A stretch of 64,000 nucleotides of DNA from the NCBI RefSeq assembly GCF_027533845.1, contig NZ_JAPZVN010000025.1:1-64000 (forward strand), given 5' to 3'. The notes beneath the pieces are model-generated. The model made no database searches and had not been told where the DNA came from. It saw nothing but the letters and a program-made list of their open reading frames with translations. Below are positions 8,627 to 17,534 of this stretch, piece after piece. A program made the translations under genes and the position numbers. Position 1 is the first letter of the stretch. Every line of letters starts with the position of its first letter. This DNA comes from Streptomyces sp. RPT161 (GTDB lineage Bacteria > Actinomycetota > Actinomycetes > Streptomycetales > Streptomycetaceae).

Positions 8627-9451
8627 ATGCGAATACGTCGAACGATCCGCAACGGTGTGACCACGTTCGCCGCGGCCGCACTCTGCCTGCTCTCCCCAGT
8701 TACATCGGCCCAGGCGGACGCCGCCCCACGGCACTCGCTCCTGGCGCCGTCAACGACCACGGGATCCGGGCCGGTCTGCTGGTTCGGGGCGTGCTACGAC
8801 TACGTCTCCGGAAGGCAGTTCACCGACGCCTCGGGGGCCAGCGTACGGATGCTTCAGGCGGACCCCCGCGTCAAGGCCGGTGACCAGCAGTCCCACTCCC
8901 TCCAGGAACTGGCCGTGCAGTCGACCGACCGCAAGTCCACCGTGGAGATCGGCTGGACGGTTGACCTGGGCCTCAACGGCGACACCCGTCCGCATCTCTT
9001 CGTCTACCACTGGGTGGACGGCGCCGAGAGCTGCTACAACGCCTGCGGCTTCGTCCCCATCTCGCACCGGATCAAGGCGGGCATGGCCGTACGTGCCGGA
9101 ACCGCCGCCCGGTTCACCATCTGGAACCTGGCCGGCGACTGGTGGCTGTTCTACAACCAGCAGCCCGTCGGATACTTCCCCGGCTCACTGTGGCACGGCG
9201 GCTTCACCCGCGCGCAGGTCATCACCGCCTTCGGCGAGGTCGCCCACGCCAACGGCACCACCTGTGAGGAGATGGGCGACGGCCTTCCCGGCACCGCCCG
9301 GGGCTCCTCCTGGATCCGTGGCTTCCGCCTGATCGGCTCGGCCGACGAACCCCGGATGACCGTCACATCCACCAGCCCCGCCCTCTACGACGCGGGGCAC
9401 ACCACGCGCACCGGCTTCCACCTGGGCGGCGAAGGCAGCGGTACCTGCTGA
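8627..9451 (+). CDS. Secreted neprosin-domain protein (putative glutamic peptidase)
   Basis: This 274-residue protein begins with a Sec signal peptide (RIRR, hydrophobic AAAALCLLSPV, cleavage probably after AQADA). The rest matches the neprosin domain known from pitcher-plant prolyl glutamic peptidase and widespread in bacteria: VEIGWTVDLGLNGD, HLFVYHWVDG, CYNACGFV, GDWWLFYN and VGYFPGSLW are all recognisable. Glu107 (in VEIGW) and Glu204 (in FGEVAHANG) are the candidate catalytic pair. Four or more cysteines suggest disulfides. The ATG at 8627 gives the best signal peptide. It diverges from the TPR regulator and probably acts outside the cell; proteolysis after proline is family knowledge, not shown here. 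Confidence 0.8.
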   Translation: MRIRRTIRNGVTTFAAAALCLLSPVTSAQADAAPRHSLLAPSTTTGSGPVCWFGACYDYVSGRQFTDASGASVRMLQADPRVKAGDQQSHSLQELAVQSTDRKSTVEIGWTVDLGLNGDTRPHLFVYHWVDGAESCYNACGFVPISHRIKAGMAVRAGTAARFTIWNLAGDWWLFYNQQPVGYFPGSLWHGGFTRAQVITAFGEVAHANGTTCEEMGDGLPGTARGSSWIRGFRLIGSADEPRMTVTSTSPALYDAGHTTRTGFHLGGEGSGTC

Positions 9452-9463
9452 CCACCGAAGGGC

Positions 9464-10207
9464 TCAGGGTGCGCGTGTCGGTGACGGCGTCCCGAACTCA
9501 CGCACGGCCTCGTCCACGATCGCGGCCAGGCGCTCATGGTGAGCGCCCTGCCAGTACGCCTGGCCGCAGTCGGCGCACTGCGCGAACGTGTCGTGCGTGC
9601 GCTGTGTGCCGATCCGCAACTGCTCGTGCACCGATGCCTTCGTGGCATCCCGCAACATCCCGTTGCAGGCCGTGCAGCGCGTCCAGGGGGCGAGCGGGGG
9701 CGCGAACCGGGACAGCACGTCCCTGAGCTGTTCCTCGGGGCGGTGACTGTAGACGTAGGCACCCGCCCAGACCTCCCGCCGACGCAGCAGTCCCCGGTCC
9801 CGTGACAGCATCACGCGCTGCTCGCCGGCCGAGCGCGCGGCGAGCGCGGCGTCGCCGATGTCCGGATTCTCGTACGCGGCGTCGACGCCCAGCAGGCGAA
9901 GCCGCCGCGCGAGCGTACCGAGGTGGATGTCGAGCAGGAAACGGGGCGGCCCGGACAGCTGTTGAGGTCTGGCCACGCTCCGCACCGAGATCTCCTCCCC
10001 GCCGGTGGGGATGTGCGCGGCGGGCACCTGCCGCCCGTCGACGGTCAGCGCACCGACCTCGGTGAGCGGAACGCCCAGTGACTGCACCACATGCCCGAGC
10101 GTCGAGGCACCGTCGGCGCGCACCGCCGAGCGCTCCGCACGATGTGCCGGGGCGACGAACACATACAGTTCAGGGGCCAAACTGAGCCAGAACTCCGTAC
10201 TGTCCAC
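9464..10207 (-). CDS. Mut7-C RNase domain protein with N-terminal ubiquitin-like domain
   Basis: This 247-residue protein combines an N-terminal beta-grasp (ubiquitin/ThiS-like) domain (about 1-85) with a C-terminal Mut7-C PIN-like RNase domain. The latter shows FLLDIHLGTLARRLRLLGVD, the acidic cluster NPDIGDAALAA, LSRDRGLLRR, and two zinc-binding CxxC pairs, CTAC and CADC. The domain is predicted to be a ribonuclease in RNA quality control; bacterial members are uncharacterised. The stop lies only 12 bp from the neprosin stop, so the two genes converge tightly and no separate terminator fits between them. Confidence 0.85.
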   Translation of the reverse strand: MDSTEFWLSLAPELYVFVAPAHRAERSAVRADGASTLGHVVQSLGVPLTEVGALTVDGRQVPAAHIPTGGEEISVRSVARPQQLSGPPRFLLDIHLGTLARRLRLLGVDAAYENPDIGDAALAARSAGEQRVMLSRDRGLLRRREVWAGAYVYSHRPEEQLRDVLSRFAPPLAPWTRCTACNGMLRDATKASVHEQLRIGTQRTHDTFAQCADCGQAYWQGAHHERLAAIVDEAVREFGTPSPTRAP

Positions 10208-10284
10208 CCGGTCAGCATGCCAGCGGAGGGTGGGCCGCTGCTATTGCTTTGCGTTGACGGGGCGCCCGCGGCTGAGATCGTGCG

Positions 10285-10860
10285 TCAACGCCGGGCGGCT
10301 CGGCGGGCGCGGAAGGCCGCTGCCTTGGTGCGGTTCTGGCATGCGGTCGAGCAGAACTGACGGGCGGCGTTGCGCGAGGTGTCGACGTAGACGCGATCGC
10401 ACTGGGCCGCCTGGCAGACACCCAGGCGGCCCGCCAGGTCGCTGCCGATCGCGATGGCCAGCCCCGTCGCGCAACCGGCGCTCCACCCCACCGCCAGGGA
10501 GTCATCCGTGCCGTGGAAGTGGAGTTGCCAGGGTTCGCCGTTGGCGCGGTCCAACTGCGGACGGGCGCCGTTGGACAGCAGCAACGCGTTGAGTGCCGTC
10601 GCGGCATCGTCCAGCATTCCGGCGTTCACGGCCTCGAAGACCTCGCGCATCTCCCGTGCTGTCCGGGCGAGATGGGCGGCCTGCTCCCCATCGATCGTGT
10701 GCTGCCCGTCCCTGGTGTTCGGGAGCGCACTGTGGACCGCGTCGACCAGTTGCGCACCTCGCGGCACGGTGTAGGGCTTGCCGCGCGCGGTGCCATCGGT
10801 CAGCGCGTTGACGAGTGAGACCGCGGTGTCCAGCAGCGTGGACACGTGACTGTCGAACAT
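10285..10860 (-). CDS. CGNR zinc-finger domain protein (putative transcriptional regulator)
   Basis: This protein of 191 residues has the architecture of actinobacterial CGNR/ABATE proteins: an N-terminal treble-clef-like region ending in an HFHGTDDSLAVGW strand pair, and a C-terminal zinc finger CQAAQCDRVYVDTSRN followed by FCSTACQNRTKAAAFR. The four cysteines are at the expected spacing. Such proteins are thought to bind DNA through the CGNR motif. I used the ATG at 10860, but the GTG immediately before it is equally possible. It diverges from the MFS transporter at 10936, which it probably regulates. Confidence 0.8.
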   Translation of the reverse strand: MFDSHVSTLLDTAVSLVNALTDGTARGKPYTVPRGAQLVDAVHSALPNTRDGQHTIDGEQAAHLARTAREMREVFEAVNAGMLDDAATALNALLLSNGARPQLDRANGEPWQLHFHGTDDSLAVGWSAGCATGLAIAIGSDLAGRLGVCQAAQCDRVYVDTSRNAARQFCSTACQNRTKAAAFRARRAARR

Positions 10861-10935
10861 CACTTGACCAGTTACCCCCTTCGGGCCTAGCGTCGCATCA
10901 CTGACGTCGGCCAATTCATCAGTGACGGGGAAATT

Positions 10936-12162
10936 GTGCAACCCTTGAGACGCGAAGGCCAGTTACCGCCTGCGGTCTGGCTGCTTCTGGCCGCCCGAGT
11001 GGTCAACCGGCTCGGGGCCTTCTCACTGCCCTTCCTCACCGTCCTCATTACCACCGACTACGGCGTGAGCGTCGCCACCGCCGGGCTCGTCCCGGCCGCC
11101 TTCGGGCTCGCGACCATCCCGTCCCGCCTGATCGGTGGGCGGCGCGCGGATCGACTGGGGCGCCGCCGCACGATCGTGTTCGGCCTGACCGGCTGCGCCA
11201 TCGCGCAGTTGGGGATCGCCGCAGCGAACTCCCTTGTGGAAGTCGGTGTTTGCGCCGTACTGCTGGGCCTGGTGTACGAGCTGTACGAACCGCCGAGCCA
11301 GGCGGTGATCGCCGACGCCGCGGGACCCGCCGAACGTGTTCGTGCCTACAGCCTGCTGAACGCCGCCCTGGCGGTAGGTGGCATGGGCGCCGGGCTGATC
11401 GCGACCGGACTGGGACGATGGGACCTGCGCTGGCTTTTCGTCGCTGACGCGGTGAGTTGTCTGGCCTGTGCGCTCATCGTGCGGGTCGTACTGCCCGCAG
11501 ACCGGACCCACTGCCCCGACCGCGGCGACGAGCGCTGCGCGGGCATCCGTCCCTGGCGCGACCGCGTACTGCTCCTCATGCTCGTGTTCGGCACCTTGTA
11601 CGCGCTGGTCTACCTACAGATCATGATCTCGCTTCCGCTGTCCCTGGAACGCCGAGGCATGCGGCCTTCGGACGCGGGACTGCTGTTCACCGTGTCGGCC
11701 GCGACCATCGTCGCGGCCCAGCCCGCACTGCGCCTCAAGCGCCTGGCCGCGCTGACCGCGCCCGCGGCGCTCGCGCTCGGATATGTACTGCTGGCAGGCG
11801 GTCTCGCTGGCTACGCGGTGGCGCCCACCCTGCCAACCTCCATGGCGGCAACGGTCGTCTGGAGCCTGGGTGACCTGCTGGTACTGGGCCGGGCGTACGC
11901 CCTCGCCGCAAACCTCGCCCCGCCCGGCGGCACCGGCCGCTATCTGGCCGCCTACGGCACGAGTTGGGGGTTCGCGGGGGTCGCCGCGCCGATCCTCGGC
12001 ACCCAACTGCTGGAACACGCCGGTGCCACGGCCCTGTGGGCCGGAATGGCGCTGCTTTGCCTGGTACTCGCCGCCGGTCAGTTCCTGATCACTCGTTCAC
12101 TTGCCGCGCGGGGGACGGCCGCGAACCAGTCGACGGCAGCCCTGGAGCCGTCCAGTCCGTAG
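10936..12162 (+). CDS. MFS transporter (drug/metabolite exporter type)
   Basis: This 408-residue protein has twelve predicted membrane segments and the loop 2-3 motif of the major facilitator superfamily, GGRRADRLGRRRT. It starts at a GTG with GGGGA ahead. Its nearest class appears to be small-molecule exporters of the DHA type. The neighbouring divergent CGNR regulator makes inducible export plausible. The substrate cannot be inferred. Confidence 0.88.
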   Translation: MQPLRREGQLPPAVWLLLAARVVNRLGAFSLPFLTVLITTDYGVSVATAGLVPAAFGLATIPSRLIGGRRADRLGRRRTIVFGLTGCAIAQLGIAAANSLVEVGVCAVLLGLVYELYEPPSQAVIADAAGPAERVRAYSLLNAALAVGGMGAGLIATGLGRWDLRWLFVADAVSCLACALIVRVVLPADRTHCPDRGDERCAGIRPWRDRVLLLMLVFGTLYALVYLQIMISLPLSLERRGMRPSDAGLLFTVSAATIVAAQPALRLKRLAALTAPAALALGYVLLAGGLAGYAVAPTLPTSMAATVVWSLGDLLVLGRAYALAANLAPPGGTGRYLAAYGTSWGFAGVAAPILGTQLLEHAGATALWAGMALLCLVLAAGQFLITRSLAARGTAANQSTAALEPSSP

Positions 12163-12339
12163 AAGTCGCCGGCCACATGCTCGGGGGCACGCATCCCAGT
12201 TCCTGGTGTTCGCCGCAGCATGTCCTCGGTGGTCAGTTCACCGCCGCCTCAGCCGTCATGCGTCGAGTTTCACCGCAACCGGGCTCAACGGGCGTCTGGC
12301 TGAGGGCAATTGTCAGTCCCCTACGGCAGGATGATCAGC

Positions 12340-14058
12340 ATGAGACGTACGCCCGTGCTCCCGCGCCCTGCCGTACCGAGTCGGCTCGGCAGGCTCTCCG
12401 CCACCGAACGCCGGGTCTGGCGTGCCTTTCCGCATGGCGAGTTGGTCGATCTGCGCACCGGCGACGCCGCGGTGGATGATCCGGCGAAGGCCCACGACTG
12501 GCCCGCCGACCGTGTGGTGCGTGGCGAGGTGATCGCCGCGCTGCTGCTCGGCGCATGCCCGGCAGCGCCCGGCGCGGTGGCAGCGGTGCGGCTCGCCGGT
12601 GCGCGCATCACCGGAGAACTCTGCATGGACCACGGGCAGGTTGACTCCCTTCTGCTGCTTCGAGGTTGCCGCTTCGAGGGCCCCGTCGACATCGATGACG
12701 CCGTCACCGAGTCGATAGACCTGAGCGGGTCGCAGCTGACCGCCATCAGCGCCTACGGAGCGCATGTGCGCGGCACGGTGAACCTCGGCCACACCGTGGT
12801 CACCGGCGACGACGATCGAGCCGTCCACGCTGACGGCATCCGCATCGACGGCAGCCTTTTGGCCAACGACGTCACGGTTCACGGCCCGCTCAGCCTGATC
12901 AACGCGCAGATAAGCGGCCAGGTGGCGCTCAAGGGCGCCAAGCTGGGCAACTCCGAGTCCGGCGGCACGTCGCTCAACGCCGGTGGTATGCGGGTGGGCC
13001 GGAGCCTGCTGGCCCAGCGGCTTGAGGCGTCCGGCGAACTGCGGCTGCCGGGTGCGCACATCGGCAGCGCGCTGGTGCTGGACGGCGCCACGCTGGACGG
13101 CCTCGGCCGACTGGCGCTGCACGGTGACTCCTTGACGGTGGCCAGCGAAGCGTCCTTCCGCCCTTACCCGGTCAAGGGTGGTGAGCGATGCTTCACGGCC
13201 CACGGGACGGTGCGGCTGTCGGGGGCCAGGTTCGACGGCGGACTCGACCTCGGCGGCGCGCGGCTCACTCCGACGAAGGGCCAGCCCGCGCTGCGCGGCG
13301 GCGGCATGGTGGTCGAGGGCAGCCTGCGGCTCAACGACGCCTTCCACACCGACGGCGAGATCCGGCTGACCGGCGTCCGCATCTCCGGCCATCTGGACCT
13401 TTGCGACATGGACAGCCCCGACGCCCTGCTCACCCTCTACGCCGCGACCGCCGTCGCCGGTATCCGTGATGGACTCGACGCGTGGCCAAAGCGGTTGAAC
13501 CTGGACGGTTTCACCTATGGCCCGTTCAGCGACTATGTCGCGGCGGTGCATCGAGTACGGCTGATCGGCCGCCAGGTACGGCGTGCGGACCGCAGCCAGG
13601 TCGGCGGTTTCCGCGCCCAACCCTACGAGCAGTTGGCGTCCTACTACCGTTCGCTCGGCAACGACGGCGAGGCCCGGACGGTGCTGCTGGCAAGACAACG
13701 CGCACAGCGCGCCAAGCTGCCCTGGTGGCAACGCATACCCGGCCATATGCTCGATCTGCTGGTCGGCTACGGCTACCGTCCGCTGCGCGCCATCGGCTGG
13801 GCGATCGCCCTGCTCGCGGCGAGCAGTGCGTACTTCAGCACGGTGCGCCCCGAGCACGTCAGCACCGAGGACCGCTCGGTCTTCAACCCGGTGTTGTACG
13901 CGGCCGACCACCTGATCCCGGTCATCCGGTTCGGCCAGTCGGAGGTGTGGCAGTACCACGGGGTGGCCGCGGTGGTCACGGTCGTGCTGACGGTCCTCGG
14001 CTGGACTCTGGGCATCGCGATCGCGGCTGCGGCGACACGCACCTTCACCCGTAACTGA
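12340..14058 (+). CDS. Beta-helix-like repeat protein with two C-terminal membrane segments
   Basis: This 572-residue protein has an N-terminal part (about 70-380) made of short irregular repeats with a G-x-hydrophobic-x-hydrophobic pattern (RLAGARITGELCM, DLSGSQLTAISAYGAHVRGTV, RLSGARFDGGLDLGGARL), which resemble a right-handed beta-helix of pentapeptide or bactofilin type. After a helical linker (YEQLASYYRSLGNDGEART) come two membrane segments near PLRAIGWAIALLAASSAYF and VVTVVLTVLGWTLGIAIA. The ATG at 12340 lies 8 bases after AGGA. Similar Streptomyces proteins are sometimes labelled membrane oxidoreductases, but I see no cofactor site. Function unknown; a membrane-tethered scaffold is one possibility. 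Confidence 0.7.
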   Translation: MRRTPVLPRPAVPSRLGRLSATERRVWRAFPHGELVDLRTGDAAVDDPAKAHDWPADRVVRGEVIAALLLGACPAAPGAVAAVRLAGARITGELCMDHGQVDSLLLLRGCRFEGPVDIDDAVTESIDLSGSQLTAISAYGAHVRGTVNLGHTVVTGDDDRAVHADGIRIDGSLLANDVTVHGPLSLINAQISGQVALKGAKLGNSESGGTSLNAGGMRVGRSLLAQRLEASGELRLPGAHIGSALVLDGATLDGLGRLALHGDSLTVASEASFRPYPVKGGERCFTAHGTVRLSGARFDGGLDLGGARLTPTKGQPALRGGGMVVEGSLRLNDAFHTDGEIRLTGVRISGHLDLCDMDSPDALLTLYAATAVAGIRDGLDAWPKRLNLDGFTYGPFSDYVAAVHRVRLIGRQVRRADRSQVGGFRAQPYEQLASYYRSLGNDGEARTVLLARQRAQRAKLPWWQRIPGHMLDLLVGYGYRPLRAIGWAIALLAASSAYFSTVRPEHVSTEDRSVFNPVLYAADHLIPVIRFGQSEVWQYHGVAAVVTVVLTVLGWTLGIAIAAAATRTFTRN

Positions 14059-14100
14059 GCCGCTTGAGCAACTGCACTGCCTCGTTGCCGACGAGGGCCG

Positions 14101-14481
14101 TCAGAGTGGCGCGAGGCGGGCCTTGAGCAGGCAGAACTCGTTGCCCTCGGGATCGGCGAGGACGTGCCAGGACTCTTCCCCGGTCTGGCCGATGTCGGCC
14201 GGGCGCGCTCCGAGCTTCAGGAGGCGTTCGAGCTCGGCGTCCTGATCGCGGTCGGTGGCGTTGACGTCGATGTGCAGCCGGGGTTTCCCGGGCTCCGGCT
14301 CGTCTCTGCGGCTGAGGAAGATCGTCGGCTGCGCGCCGCCGAAACCTTCGCGCGGCCCGATTTCGATGCTTCCGTCGTCCTCGCGATCGAGCACCACGAA
14401 GTCCAGGACCTCGCACCAGAAACGCGCCAGCACTTCGGGGTCGCGGCAACCGAGAACGAGTTCACTGATACGGCATGCCAT
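14101..14481 (-). CDS. VOC (glyoxalase/bleomycin-resistance fold) family protein
   Basis: This 126-residue protein is a single VOC domain of two beta-alpha-beta-beta-beta modules: ISELVLGCRDPEVLARFWCEVL then LHIDVNATDRDQDAELERLL and the closing WHVLADPEGNEFCLL. The last motif with its Glu is the typical metal or substrate-side signature. VOC members include glyoxalases, dioxygenases and antibiotic-binding proteins; the specific role is open. It converges with the beta-helix-like gene, 42 bp apart. Confidence 0.85.
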   Translation of the reverse strand: MACRISELVLGCRDPEVLARFWCEVLDFVVLDREDDGSIEIGPREGFGGAQPTIFLSRRDEPEPGKPRLHIDVNATDRDQDAELERLLKLGARPADIGQTGEESWHVLADPEGNEFCLLKARLAPL

Positions 14482-14668
14482 TGACGCAACCTACTCTCAG
14501 CGTGGGAACTGCCGGGGTGGCCGCGCGCAGATCCCAGGGGCTCCCAGCAGTGAGGACACTCTCGCGACGGTACCGGGCGAGGCGAGCGGTGGCGAATTGT
14601 TTTCAGGCCTCGCCTGGCTGGTCCGTCAGGCGAGGGCGGCATGCCGCGCAACTGACGTTGGGAGACGC

Positions 14669-15050
14669 CTAGTCGACGAGTGTGGTGAGCAGACCGGTCT
14701 TCAGGTCGTAGCGGTGCCCCGAGACCTTGACGTGGGAGGACAGCTGCGGGCTCCTGCGCAGGAGCCCGACGTCGTTCCGCAGTGCCTCGGCAGGCTCGAC
14801 CACGGCGAGGTCGGCGATGGTCTTGTCGTCGTAATCGAAACGCGTGACAAAGCGGCCACCCGCGTTACGTAGGGTGATCGCCTCGCCGAGTTCGACCCCG
14901 AGAATGGTTGCCGGTTCAACACGCGGATCGATGCAGGTGATCACGAACGTCTGCGTTGAACGGGATGAACGGGACGTCAGGCACGTGGAGCTTGGCGTCT
15001 GTCTCCGCGAACCGACGCCGATGGGTCCCTCGCCGCTGACGCCCCCGGGC
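14669..15050 (-). pseudogene. Decayed beta-class carbonic anhydrase
   Basis: Two lesions break this gene. The N-terminal part reads FAETDAKLHVPDVPFIPF in one frame and then shifts, near 14960, to TQTFVITCIDPRVEPATILG and GEAITLRNAGGR in another. After NAGGR the sequence jumps straight to FDYDDKTIADLAVVEP and the normal tail SGHRYDLKTGLLTTLVD. In intact beta carbonic anhydrases, which supply bicarbonate from CO2, about 70-80 residues containing the histidine and second cysteine zinc ligands lie between those points; they are missing. The gene cannot encode an active enzyme. Nothing else is evident in 14482-14668. Confidence 0.75.
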
Positions 15051-15179
15051 TGCTGAGTTTGCCGCCTCCCCATGGAAGGCCGTGGTGCTACCTGCCTCCC
15101 GGTTCTGGTCTGCCGGGATCATCGCCGGTGAAAGCGGGGGCGGCAGGTTTGCCGTCAAGGTTCCCTGTGCGGCGGAGAC

Positions 15180-16532
15180 TTACGGTGCGGATGCGGGTTC
15201 CACCGGAACCAGCACCTCGAAGACCGTGCCGTGCGGTGCGTTGGGCCGCAGGGTGAACCGTCCCCCCGCTCCCTCGACGCGGGTCCGGTGCGAGGCGAGC
15301 CCGATGTGTCCGGCGCTGAGCTGGTCGTCCAGCACGCCAGGCGACATCCCGATGCCGTCGTCGGCGATCTCCAACCGTATCCAGCGCGGATCCGGGCTGG
15401 TCAGCCGCAGGGACACGTGCTGTGCCCGGGCGTGCTTGACGGCGTTGCCGAGCAACTCGCGGGCGACCCGGTACAACAGCCGGTCGGCGGAGCTTGTGCT
15501 GGGTACCGCGCCGTCGATGTGGACCTTGATCCGGGTGCGGTGCGCCAGTTGGCGCGCCAGACCCCGCAATGCCTGTGCGAGCCCGGCGTGTTCCAGCACC
15601 TCCGGGTGGAGCGCCGTGACCGAGCAGCGCAGTTGCCTGGTTGCCTCCCGTAGGGCCCGGGCGGCGCGGTCAAGCGCCTCGTTGGGATTGGCCGCGGCTG
15701 CCTCCTCGACGTCCTGGCGGGCCGCGAGCACGTTCTGCAGTGCCCCGTCGTGGATGATCTCGGCCAGGTCGCTGCGTTCGCGTTCCTCGGCCGACATGAC
15801 GCGGGACAGCAGCCAGGAGCGGTGCTGGAGCAGTGTGCCGATCGTGCGCACCCGTGACTGCTGGATCCGGGTGAGCAGGACGCAGCCTGCTCCCACCACG
15901 GCGATGAACAGGGCATGCACCAGGGTGGAGTTCCAGTAGGGGTCGTCGCCGCGGTGCCCGATGCCGACTCCCACCACGTAGGCGAGGGCCGCGGCCACGC
16001 TCACCATCGCGGTGGCCCTTGGCCGGAGTTGGAAGGCGGCCAGGATGGGAATCATCAGGAAGGCATCGTCCACCAGGGGAGAGGCCCACTGCGGATCGGA
16101 GAACACTCCGGAGGCCGCCAGCAGCGCACCGAGGGCCAGCAGGTCGATCATCGGTACGCACACGGCCGGTAGCGGCAGCTTCTCGGACCACGCGGCTCCC
16201 ATCAGCGCCAGACTCCATGCCGCGTAGGCGGTGGCGATCATGAGGGAGAGGACGGCGTGTTGCCGTGGTGGGAAGACGATCAGTTCCACGACCAGGGACG
16301 CCACGATGACCAGTCGCAGCACTGCCTGCTTGCGCAGCGCGCGCCGTAGCTGCACTGCTGTCGTGGCCTCGACAGGTCTGGAGTGTTCGCCCGTGGGCGG
16401 TAGGGACGCCGGGGGTGGGCCGGTGCCGTGCCCGGGTGTTGGGTCGCCCCCGCCCAGGGGCGTTGACGCTGGCATGGGTCCTCCCACCGCCTGCTGATCA
16501 CTGCTCCAGGTCAAGTATCCCTTATCGTCCAT
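15180..16532 (-). CDS. NarL-type sensor histidine kinase
   Basis: This 450-residue kinase has a proline/glycine-rich cytosolic N-terminus (about 1-60), five or six membrane segments (about 72-222), a HisKA_3 dimerisation helix with the phospho-acceptor His261 in LAEIIHDGALQ, and a C-terminal HATPase domain (RELLGNAVKHARA, ADDGIGM, GHIGLAS, GTVFEVLVPV). It diverges by 54 bp from the response regulator at 16587, its obvious partner. It is clearly paralogous to the kinase at 19904 (MSAEERER before the H-box, IHDGALQ versus LHDGPLQ). The stimulus is unknown; the membrane domain lacks an obvious extracellular sensor. Confidence 0.92.
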   Translation of the reverse strand: MDDKGYLTWSSDQQAVGGPMPASTPLGGGDPTPGHGTGPPPASLPPTGEHSRPVEATTAVQLRRALRKQAVLRLVIVASLVVELIVFPPRQHAVLSLMIATAYAAWSLALMGAAWSEKLPLPAVCVPMIDLLALGALLAASGVFSDPQWASPLVDDAFLMIPILAAFQLRPRATAMVSVAAALAYVVGVGIGHRGDDPYWNSTLVHALFIAVVGAGCVLLTRIQQSRVRTIGTLLQHRSWLLSRVMSAEERERSDLAEIIHDGALQNVLAARQDVEEAAAANPNEALDRAARALREATRQLRCSVTALHPEVLEHAGLAQALRGLARQLAHRTRIKVHIDGAVPSTSSADRLLYRVARELLGNAVKHARAQHVSLRLTSPDPRWIRLEIADDGIGMSPGVLDDQLSAGHIGLASHRTRVEGAGGRFTLRPNAPHGTVFEVLVPVEPASAP

Positions 16533-16586
16533 TTTGCCAAAGTTTGGGTAGCCTGGAGGTGATCGTCAGCCCATCGTTGGAGGGAC

Positions 16587-17237
16587 GTGTCCGTAGCCAG
16601 GGCGCCCCGGGTACGGGTGGTCGTGGCCGATGACCACCCGATCTACCGGGAAGGCATCACCCGCGGCCTGACGCTGAGCGGCCAGGTGGAAGTGGTGGCC
16701 GAGGCGGAGGACGGCCCTGAGGCGCTCGCACTGATCCGCAGGGAGACTCCCCAGGTCGCGGTGGTCGACTACCGGCTGCCCGGCCTTGATGGCATCGACG
16801 TGGCGCATGCGGTGACCCGTGACGGCCTGGTCACCAAGGTGATCATCCTGTCCGCCACCACGGACGGTTCCGTGGTCTTCCGCGCCGTGCAGGAGGGCGC
16901 GGCCGGATATCTGCCCAAGGACGCGCGCCGCGAGGAGATCGTGGAAGCGGTGCTGAAGGTGGCCGACGGGCGCATGGTCATCCCCTCGGAACTGGCCGGT
17001 GGACTGGCCGGGGAGATCCGGTTGCGTGCCGACCATGACGCCCCAGTGCTCTCCGAGCGGGAGCGCCAGGTGCTCCAGGCGTTCGCCCGTGGGCTGAGCA
17101 TTCCGCAGGCCGCCGCCGAGCTGTTCATCGGCGCGAGCACGGTGAAGACCCACACCCAGCGGCTCTACGAGAAGCTCGGCGTGTCCGATCGTGCCGCGGC
17201 GGTGGCCGAGGCCATGCGCCGAGGACTACTGGAGTAG
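16587..17237 (+). CDS. NarL/LuxR-type response regulator
   Basis: This 216-residue regulator has a receiver domain (about 8-125) with the acidic pair in VVADDHPIYREG and phospho-acceptor Asp61 in VVDYRLPGLDG, then a LuxR helix-turn-helix (about 150-215; LSERERQVLQAFARGLS, STVKTHTQRLYEKLGVSDRAA). It starts at GTG with GGAGGG ahead. It pairs with the divergent kinase at 15180-16532. Its closest relative in the window is the regulator at 19272. The wall-anchored protein and sortase genes that follow are candidate targets. Confidence 0.93.
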   Translation: MSVARAPRVRVVVADDHPIYREGITRGLTLSGQVEVVAEAEDGPEALALIRRETPQVAVVDYRLPGLDGIDVAHAVTRDGLVTKVIILSATTDGSVVFRAVQEGAAGYLPKDARREEIVEAVLKVADGRMVIPSELAGGLAGEIRLRADHDAPVLSERERQVLQAFARGLSIPQAAAELFIGASTVKTHTQRLYEKLGVSDRAAAVAEAMRRGLLE

Positions 17238-17534
17238 GACGGCCACCGCGCCAACTGCGCTTCTGAGATGGCCAGTTGCGTCTGGTGGTGAGTTGGCCTC
17301 TTACGGCCGGGGGACAGCGTCTCCACCGATCGGGGGAGGCGTACATCGTGCGATCGGTAGGCCGGTGAGGGGAGGAGTCCCGACGGCGGATCCGCGCAAG
17401 CTGTTGGGGCGAAGTAAACGACCGCCCAACGGAACGCGGCATCAGGCCAGTCGACGGGCCCACGCGCTCCGCAGATCGTCGCTTCACCCGGCAGACCTGT
17501 CGGTGATCATTGGCTCACCAGAAAGCAAGAAAGC

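Noticed and set aside
12313-13959. Open frame of 548 codons on the minus strand
   Set aside because: Antisense to the beta-helix-like gene; long open frames are common opposite GC-rich genes and no domain is visible.
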